From contig JBMOMN010000027.1 of assembly GCA_049324115.1 (NCBI GenBank), forward strand, positions 1 to 64,000: a stretch of DNA of 64,000 bases, in the 5' to 3' direction. The notes beneath the pieces were generated by a model. It was not told the origin of the DNA. It worked only from the letters and a program-made list of their open reading frames with translations, and did not search any database. The stretch is from UBA5796 sp040752455. Lineage in GTDB: Bacteria; Chloroflexota; Anaerolineae; Anaerolineales; Villigracilaceae. Each line of letters begins with the position of its first letter. The first letter of the stretch is position 1. Positions 58,345 through 64,000 of this stretch are shown here, piece after piece. The position numbers and the translations under genes were made by a program.

Positions 58345-59337
58345 CTACGCGCCGATCTCTTCCAGCGCCTTGAGCGCCGCCTCGTGCAGCGCGCCGTTGG
58401 AGGCCAGCACGCCGCGGTTGTTGAGCAGCATCCGCCCCTGGGTGAAATCGAGCGGCCTGCCAGAAAGGTCGCTGATGCGGCCCCCGGCCTCCTCCAGGAT
58501 GAGCGACCCGGCGGCCTGATCCCATATTTTTTCCCGGTAATCCGGCTGTTTGGGCGAGAGCAGGCGCAGGATGATCTCACCCTGTCCGGCGGCCATGACG
58601 GCGTACTTGGCCTGGCTGTCCATGCGGACGGGTTCGGCGGAGGTGCCCAATTTGGCGGCGAACTCGTCTATCTTGTCCGCGTCGGTGTGACCGGCCTCGA
58701 ACGAGCGCATGATGCGGGCGCGGGACGGGACGGCTGTGGGCGAGACCCTGAGCCGGGCCCACTCCCCAGGGGTTTCCAGGCTCGTCGTCCAGGTGCCTTG
58801 GCCGCGTAAGGCCAGCACCAGCGAACCGGGGCCGTTGTGATCGGGGACGTAAGCGTTTATCAAATTCGGGCAGCCGAGCGCGCCGATCTGCACCTGTCCG
58901 TTTTCGACCAGGGCGAACGCCACCGCGTACTGGTCGCCGCGCAGGAAGCCCTTCGTCCCGTCAATCGGATCGAGGGTCCAGAAGCGGGGGGCGGATTCGG
59001 CTGAACCCAGGTCAATCCACTCGCAAACGGAATCAGGCGAAGCGTCCGGGACGAAGCGGCGGACGAAGCCGGTGATCTGGGCCAGCATGTCGGCTGAGTC
59101 GGGCGTCTGGAGCTGGGCGGACGATTCCTCCCCGACCATGACGGCCTGCGGGAACCGGTTCGCCAGCATCTGCGAGACCAGGGCCTGGGAGGCGAAATCC
59201 GCAATCGTGACCGGGGATTTGTCGCCTTTGGTCAGGGCCGAGGTGACGGTTTCCCGCTGGACTAGGCGGACGAGTTGGGAGGCCTTTTGCACGGCCTCGA
59301 CCGCGAATGCGACTTCGGGGTGGGTGAGATCAATCAT
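58345..59337 (-). CDS. 3'(2'),5'-bisphosphate nucleotidase / inositol monophosphatase family
   Basis: A 330-residue Mg-dependent, Li-sensitive-type phosphatase. Metal ligands are in VGEES, TLDPIDGTKGFLRGDQY and WDQAAGSLILEEAGG. The KGDKSPVTIADFASQ opening is closer to HAL2/CysQ (phosphoadenosine phosphate hydrolysis) than to inositol phosphatases. AAGGAAA precedes the ATG. It is a separate gene between asnB and rimO. Confidence 0.88.
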   Translation of the reverse strand: MIDLTHPEVAFAVEAVQKASQLVRLVQRETVTSALTKGDKSPVTIADFASQALVSQMLANRFPQAVMVGEESSAQLQTPDSADMLAQITGFVRRFVPDASPDSVCEWIDLGSAESAPRFWTLDPIDGTKGFLRGDQYAVAFALVENGQVQIGALGCPNLINAYVPDHNGPGSLVLALRGQGTWTTSLETPGEWARLRVSPTAVPSRARIMRSFEAGHTDADKIDEFAAKLGTSAEPVRMDSQAKYAVMAAGQGEIILRLLSPKQPDYREKIWDQAAGSLILEEAGGRISDLSGRPLDFTQGRMLLNNRGVLASNGALHEAALKALEEIGA

Positions 59338-59435
59338 GAAATTTCCTTGTTGGGGACAAATTTTTCGGGTAGGGGCGACCCGTCCTGGAAATTCAGGACA
59401 GTGGCAACCCGTGAAGGGTCGCCCTTACACCTGGT

Positions 59436-60839
59436 TTACAGCGAAATCATTCTCTGGGCCGGCACGCCGGTCAGGTCGTAGGCCATGGCCCCGGTGATCT
59501 TGACCGGGACGATTTGGCCGGGTTCGAGCCGGCCTTCGACCAGTACCAGGCCGTCAATTTCGGGGGCATCGCGGTACGAGCGCCCGATCGAGATGCCGTT
59601 GTCGAAGCCTTCGACCAGCACATCGAGGGTCTGGCCCACGTAGGACTGGTTGATCTGGAGCGAGATGGCCTGCTGGCGTTCCATCAGGCGCTGGTAACGT
59701 TCCTGCTTGACCTCCGCCGGGACCGGGTCGCCGAGGGGTTCGCTGGCCGTGCCCGGCTCGAACGAGAACTGGAACGCGCCGACCCGGTCGAAGCGGATCT
59801 CCTCGATGAAGTCCATCAACGCCTGGAACTCCTCGTCCGTCTCGCCGGGGTAGCCGACGATGAATGTCGTGCGGATAGCCAAATTGTTGATCCGGGCGCG
59901 CATCTTTGCCAGGGTCTCATGCACCCACTCGATGTTCGACGGGCGGCGCATCCGGTAAAGGGTCTTGGGATGGGCGTGCTGGAGCGGCATGTCGAGGTAC
60001 GGCAGGATCTGGCTGCGGGTTGCCATGACTTCGATCAGCCGGTCGGTGACGTAGCCGGGGTAGGCGTACATGACCCGGATCCAGTCCAGACCTCCCTCAC
60101 CCCTCGCCCCTCTCCCCGTGGGAGATGGGTTGGGGTGAGGGGAATCACACACTTCATCCACCAGGCGTTCGAGCAGTTGGGCCAGGCCGTCTTTCATCCC
60201 CAGGTCGTGGCCGTAGTCGGTGGTGTCCTGGGCGATCAGGACCAGTTCGCGGATGCCGTCGTCACGTAGAATTTTGGCTTCCTCGAGGATGGTCTCGAGC
60301 GGGCGGCTGACGGCCGTCCCTTTGATGAGCGGGATGGCGCAGAAGGCGCACGGACGGCGGCAGCCATCCGCAATTTTGAGATAGGCGCTGGCCCCGGCGA
60401 TGGAGGCCCGCAGCGCGCCGCGTTCGTCCGCGCCGACGGTGAGGGCCTCGTCCGGCAGGTGGTAGAGCGGTTCGGGATGAGGGGATGAGCGTAAATCGCC
60501 CACCACCTGGAGGATGTCCATCCAGCGGCGGGTGCCGAGCACCCCGTCCACGCCGGGGACCTGGCGGGCCACGTCCGCGCCGTAGCGCTGGGTCAGGCAT
60601 CCGGCTGCGATCAGCAATTGGTCGTTACGTTTGCCGTCAGCCAGTTCGCGCAGCACGGCAATCGATTCGTCCCGGGCCGGGCCGATGAATCCGCAGGTGT
60701 TGACGATCAGGACTCCCGCCTGGGAGGGTTTCTCGACCATGCGGTAGCCGTCCTCCAGCAGGAGTTGGGCCATCGAGTCCGAGTCGACGGTGTTCTTGGC
60801 GCAGCCAAGCGAGACGAGGTGGAAGGATTTTCGGGACAT
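59436..60839 (-). CDS. rimO: Ribosomal protein S12 methylthiotransferase with a repeat insert
   Basis: A 467-residue radical SAM enzyme adding a methylthio group to S12 Asp. The UPF0004 domain Cys are in SLGCAKNTVDSD, NTCGFIGPARDES and AAGCLTQRYG. The radical SAM cluster is CRRPCAFC. A TRAM domain closes the C-terminus. Between LVDEVCD and LDWIRVMYAYPGY, about 18 residues (SPHPNPSPTGRGARGEGG) are encoded by a CCCTCACCCC palindromic repeat. The family usually has about 440 residues, which fits the insert. Confidence 0.94.
   Translation of the reverse strand: MSRKSFHLVSLGCAKNTVDSDSMAQLLLEDGYRMVEKPSQAGVLIVNTCGFIGPARDESIAVLRELADGKRNDQLLIAAGCLTQRYGADVARQVPGVDGVLGTRRWMDILQVVGDLRSSPHPEPLYHLPDEALTVGADERGALRASIAGASAYLKIADGCRRPCAFCAIPLIKGTAVSRPLETILEEAKILRDDGIRELVLIAQDTTDYGHDLGMKDGLAQLLERLVDEVCDSPHPNPSPTGRGARGEGGLDWIRVMYAYPGYVTDRLIEVMATRSQILPYLDMPLQHAHPKTLYRMRRPSNIEWVHETLAKMRARINNLAIRTTFIVGYPGETDEEFQALMDFIEEIRFDRVGAFQFSFEPGTASEPLGDPVPAEVKQERYQRLMERQQAISLQINQSYVGQTLDVLVEGFDNGISIGRSYRDAPEIDGLVLVEGRLEPGQIVPVKITGAMAYDLTGVPAQRMISL
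60092..60145. repeat. CCCTCACCCC-type palindromic repeat inside rimO
   Basis: CCCTCACCCC (60094-60103) is perfectly inverted as GGGGTGAGGG (60132-60141), with inner CTCTCCCC and GGGAGA words. It is a widespread dispersed repeat, here 54 bp and in frame. A partial relative ends the oxidoreductase remnant near 27690. Confidence 0.75.
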
Positions 60840-60865
60840 GGGTTTTTAGTCGGTAAAACTGTAGG

Positions 60866-60935
60866 TAGACTTCGGAAGTCTTTTTAGGAGTCTTTACGAT
60901 GGGAAGCTCTACCAGAGAGACTTCCGAAGTCTGTA
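60866..60935. repeat. AGACTTCGGAAGTCT palindrome pair
   Basis: AGACTTCGGAAGTCT and AGACTTCCGAAGTCT, each self-complementary or nearly so, flank about 35 bp in the gap upstream of rimO. The same words make the hairpin in hemB. Confidence 0.65.
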
Positions 60936-60973
60936 TGCGCAGACCCCGATGATACCCCAGAACCTGGAAGGAT

Positions 60974-62260
60974 TCAACTGATGAGCCATTCGGAAATCGA
61001 GCGGACCTCCACCGGCACGCTGTCCAACTCAAAGCTGTCCTCGCCGCTGTCGGCCAGGATCAAGGCTTTTTCTACAGCCACAGCCCGCAGCCCATCTCTT
61101 AAGGCGCGAAGTTCGCGTTCACGCGTGGCGGGGTTGGACAGATTTTGAGTAACCTGGACGAGCAATCGCGACTCGGGGAGGTAGAAATCCACCTCGAAGC
61201 TGCCCGGCGTGGCGCAGTAATAGATTTCTTTGGTTTGCCGGCGCAGCGCAAGGAAGACCAGATTTTCAAACAATTTCCCGGAATTCGGCGAAAAGGCGAA
61301 TCCAACGGCCTGGGATAATCCGGTATCAATGCAATATATTTTCTTGGGCGCGATCTGCTGCCGTTTGACGGAGAAGTCATAGACGTTCAGAGCGAAAACC
61401 AGCCAACTGTTTTCCAGGTAATCAATATAATTTTTGATCGTATTGACACTGCCCAGGTGGAACTGATCTTTGAGACGGTTGAACGAAACCAGGTTGGCCG
61501 GGTTACTCATCAAATAGAACGCCAGTTCCCGGAGCGCCGTGACGGCATCCAGCCGGTAGCGCGTGGCAATATCCCTGTAGATAACGTCATCGTACAAAGT
61601 GCGCAGCAAGGGCAATTCGGGGTAATTGAGTGCATCGGGGATTCCCCCAACTTTAAGATAGGCGTCCAGGGCGCTTTTCAGGCGGGCGGTGTCTTGAGTG
61701 GTCATACGATGGAGATCGGGGATCGGCTCGCTGCGGAATTGCAGGAATTCCTTGAACGAGAAGGGGAACAATTCAACCGGCACGTAACGACCGGTGAGAC
61801 GCGTCCCCAGTTCCCGGCTGAGTAGGGAAGCATTGGAGCCGGTAATGTAAAACTTGAATCCCATATCCATAAAACGGCGGACGAAGTATTCCCAGCCTGG
61901 GATATTCTGAACCTCGTCAATGATGAAAATCTTGCGCTCACCGAAAGAGTCCAGCAATCCTTCGTAGAGATCATTGGCATCTTCGGCCTTGAAGCCGAGG
62001 AGCCGATCGTCCTCGAAGTTGACGTAGTAGAACGCATCCCTGCCGAGTTTGTGGGCCAGTTGGGCTAGCAGGGTGGACTTGCCCGCCCGGCGCAGGCCAG
62101 AGATGATGACTGCATGGGGGGTATGCGCTGCGCCCTCGACTTGGGACAATTGAGTCCGCTCGATGCCGGTATCGCGCTTCCAGAACGAATCGAACTGTTC
62201 CAGGAGCATGGCTTTGATCTGGTCACGCGACCAGCGGGATTTCCAAATGTTTTCACTCAT
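60974..62260 (-). CDS. AAA ATPase with DUF4143 domain
   Basis: A 428-residue ATP-binding protein. Walker A is SGLRRAGKSTLLAQ, Walker B KIFIIDEVQNIPGWE, sensor YITGSNASLLSRE. The C-terminal half has the DUF4143 pattern with DVIYRDIATRYRL, a FALNVYDFSVK strand and a nuclease-like ESRLLVQVTQN. Function in this family is unclear; roles in mobile or defence contexts have been proposed. The message appears leaderless. An AT-rich leader suggests acquired DNA. Confidence 0.88.
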   Translation of the reverse strand: MSENIWKSRWSRDQIKAMLLEQFDSFWKRDTGIERTQLSQVEGAAHTPHAVIISGLRRAGKSTLLAQLAHKLGRDAFYYVNFEDDRLLGFKAEDANDLYEGLLDSFGERKIFIIDEVQNIPGWEYFVRRFMDMGFKFYITGSNASLLSRELGTRLTGRYVPVELFPFSFKEFLQFRSEPIPDLHRMTTQDTARLKSALDAYLKVGGIPDALNYPELPLLRTLYDDVIYRDIATRYRLDAVTALRELAFYLMSNPANLVSFNRLKDQFHLGSVNTIKNYIDYLENSWLVFALNVYDFSVKRQQIAPKKIYCIDTGLSQAVGFAFSPNSGKLFENLVFLALRRQTKEIYYCATPGSFEVDFYLPESRLLVQVTQNLSNPATRERELRALRDGLRAVAVEKALILADSGEDSFELDSVPVEVRSISEWLIS

Positions 62261-62268
62261 GGCGAAAT

Positions 62269-62277
62269 ATTATACCA
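62269..62277 (-). promoter_or_regulatory. Extended -10 box for a leaderless ATPase mRNA
   Basis: On the minus strand TGGTATAAT, a consensus TGn-extended -10, ends 8 bases before the ATG at 62260, so the expected leader is about 2 bases. No ribosome site is present. Confidence 0.6.
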
Positions 62278-62418
62278 GAATGTTTTCATTGATGGTGAAG
62301 AATTCTCCGGGGTCGGATTTCGAAGCCTTTTGTCCCATGGAACGGGAATTCGTCTGGTCAGATTTTCAATTGAAAAAGCAAACACAGACTTGTCTTTTTC
62401 ACGGTCTTGGGGCTGGCG

Positions 62419-63996
62419 CTAATCCTGCGGCTGGGGCGTGGGCGTGGGCGTGAAGATCGGCGAGGGGGTGATGCTAGGCGTGATCGTGATCGTCGGGGTG
62501 ACGGTGAAGCGCGGCGTGACGGTCGCGGTCGGCGGCTCGGTCGGGGTCGGGAAGAAGACGCCGCGCACCGTGTAAATGCGGTCCACCACCTCGCCGTAAG
62601 CCCCCATCAGCCCCAGCCGGGACTGGTTGAAGATTATTTCGATAGCCGCCCCGTTGCCGGTGATCACCTCGATCTGCTCGTCGGCGTCGAAGTTGAGCGC
62701 TCCCCCGGCCACCACCCGTCCCTCGAACGCGACCTCGCCGTCCACGATCACCCGCAGGAAGGCCCGGTCGGCGATGACCAGCACCAGTTGCACCGGGGCG
62801 GCGCTGAGGGTCTCGGTCACCTCGACGGTCGGGGAGGGTTCGTCCGGGGCGAGGGTGGGTTGGTCCGAAGCGAGGGTTGCCTGGGTGGGGGCGACCGGCA
62901 GGGTGGGTGTGAACGTGACCAGCACCGATTCCAGGGGGTTCTCCGGCGTCGCCAGCAGCACGTCCGAGATCGAAGGGCCGGTCGGTTCGGGCGAGGGGGC
63001 CGATTGGGCCTCCAGCACCCGGTTCAGGCCCCAGATCGAAAAGGCCGCCAGCCCCACTGCCATGCCCACGCCGAAGATTAGGTCAATGCTCAGGATGCGC
63101 CGCGCCCAGAGCGGCAGGTGCCAGCGGCGGCCGTGCGGACGGGTCAGCTCGGCCAGCGGGTTGCGCTCGATGCGCTGGGCTTGCAGCCCCTCGGCAAAAC
63201 GCAGCAGCAGGGCGTCGGCGTCCAGGTCGAGGAAGGCGGCGTAATTGCTGATCATGCCCCGCGCCTGCACCGGCGACGAGAGCCGGTCGAAGGCCCCGGC
63301 TTCGAGCACTTTCAGGTTATGGGCGCGCACGTGGGTGTGGCGTTCGATCTCCTCGAGGGTCAGGCTCAAGGCTTCGCGGCGTTCGCGCAACTGCGCGCCG
63401 ATGGCTTGGAATATCAATTGGGATTGGAGGCCTTCCGCCGCTTCGGCCGGTTCCGCCTCGATGGGAATTTCCCCGGCTTCGACATTCTCCGGCGGCTCCT
63501 CCCCGGGACCCTCGGCCTGTTCGCCGTTACCGGCAGCGGATTCGCTGTCTGAGGCCTGGCGCGCCCACGGGAAACGGAACGGCAGCTTGAAGCGCGTCCC
63601 GGAGTCCGTTGCGGGGGCGGGGGATCCGTCCATAGCGGGAGCAGGCTGCTCTTCGGGTTCGATCCGCTCGGGTTCGGGCGCGGGCGTTGGCCCAGGTTCG
63701 GGTTCAGGCTCCGGCTGGGGCGGGGGAGCGGCCTCGATCTTCGTCACGCTTTCGACCGGCGAGGTTGTGCCGTTGCGCTGTTCCTCCAGCAGGGAGGCGA
63801 CGTCCAGCCCGAGGAAGTCGGCGTACAGGCGCAGGAAGCCGCGCCCCTGGGCCGCCGAGGGCAGGGCAGGCCAGTCGTCGGCTTCGAGGGCGCGCAGGAA
63901 CACCGCCCGGACGCGGGTGACTTCCTCCGCCTTTTCGAGGGTCAGGCGGCGGGCTTCGCGGGCAGATTTCAGGCGTTCGCCGATGGTTTGTGGCAT
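62419..63996 (-). CDS. RodZ-like protein with two HTH domains and DUF4115
   Basis: A 525-residue protein. HTH 1 (residues 1-75, IGERLKSAREARRLTLEKAE) and HTH 2 (about 205-280, IGAQLRERREALSLTLEEIE) are both Cro/RodZ-like with the following LYADFLGLD and NYAAFLDLD. A Pro/Glu linker separates them. One membrane helix lies near 310 (FGVGMAVGLAAFSIWGL), followed by an outside DUF4115 beta domain (LVLVIADRAFLRVIVDG) and a Thr/Pro-rich tail. RodZ links the MreB cytoskeleton to cell shape; the duplicated HTH is unusual. The start is at 63994-63996, four bases from the window edge. Confidence 0.87.
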   Translation of the reverse strand: MPQTIGERLKSAREARRLTLEKAEEVTRVRAVFLRALEADDWPALPSAAQGRGFLRLYADFLGLDVASLLEEQRNGTTSPVESVTKIEAAPPPQPEPEPEPGPTPAPEPERIEPEEQPAPAMDGSPAPATDSGTRFKLPFRFPWARQASDSESAAGNGEQAEGPGEEPPENVEAGEIPIEAEPAEAAEGLQSQLIFQAIGAQLRERREALSLTLEEIERHTHVRAHNLKVLEAGAFDRLSSPVQARGMISNYAAFLDLDADALLLRFAEGLQAQRIERNPLAELTRPHGRRWHLPLWARRILSIDLIFGVGMAVGLAAFSIWGLNRVLEAQSAPSPEPTGPSISDVLLATPENPLESVLVTFTPTLPVAPTQATLASDQPTLAPDEPSPTVEVTETLSAAPVQLVLVIADRAFLRVIVDGEVAFEGRVVAGGALNFDADEQIEVITGNGAAIEIIFNQSRLGLMGAYGEVVDRIYTVRGVFFPTPTEPPTATVTPRFTVTPTITITPSITPSPIFTPTPTPQPQD

Positions 63997-64000
63997 GGGG

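Overview
The window is GC-rich, densely coded bacterial chromosome. Its gene content suggests a member of the Chloroflexota, most likely class Anaerolineae. The grounds are a MoxR/DUF58/DUF4129/DUF4350 block, a RodZ-like protein with two HTH domains, Thr/Pro-rich linkers, a coproporphyrin-dependent heme gene cluster, and several small palindromic repeat families of the kind common in that phylum. The lineage is an inference from content, not from a marker-gene search. I see no rRNA, tRNA, CRISPR array or replication origin.

Region 1 (1-2,900): metG and a small lipoprotein gene. Region 2 (2,900-9,540) looks like an extracytoplasmic redox and repair block: msrQ and msrP, a thioredoxin-like lipoprotein gene with an in-frame TGA (probable selenocysteine) in its UxxC motif, a sensor kinase/response regulator pair, a methionine-rich thioredoxin lipoprotein and ccdA. 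Region 3 (9,600-18,520): a hemerythrin-like protein, then a membrane/DUF4129/DUF4350/MoxR/DUF58 operon with SpoIIM-like and RDD membrane proteins nearby. Region 4 (18,540-25,620): a wHTH-nucleotidyltransferase module with tandem operators, a GcvT-like protein, a large PAS-GAF-HD-GYP protein and a frameshifted DNA methyltransferase. Region 5 (25,630-31,960): two phytoene-desaturase-like oxidoreductases, a TetR regulator, a methyltransferase and a Rieske oxygenase.

Region 6 (32,200-44,970) holds hemA, hemC, hemD, hemB, a radical SAM/SPASM gene, hemQ (chdC), hemE, two DUF4491 membrane proteins, hemH, hemY and hemL. Together these cover every step from glutamyl-tRNA to heme b through the coproporphyrin branch. 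A HEPN-MNT toxin-antitoxin pair lies in reverse orientation between hemY and hemL. Region 7 (45,000-52,600) has an AT-rich islet (VanZ-like, secreted protein), a LuxR-type regulator, lpd, a B3/B4-domain protein, a type II restriction-modification pair and a PIN-domain toxin module. Region 8 (52,590-64,000): murJ, a TPR protein, a CopD-like protein, asnB, a cysQ-like phosphatase, rimO, an AAA/DUF4143 ATPase and the RodZ-like protein.

The two most striking observations are the probable selenoprotein, with a correctly spaced SECIS-like hairpin beside MsrPQ, and the number of palindromic repeats sitting inside otherwise intact genes. metG, hemD, hemB, rimO and both FAD oxidoreductase genes each carry an in-frame insert that encodes extra residues, reminiscent of Rickettsia palindromic elements. 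Degenerate short-period repeats also cluster at gene boundaries. Several genes appear to have a -10 box 6-8 bases before the start codon, which would give leaderless mRNAs.
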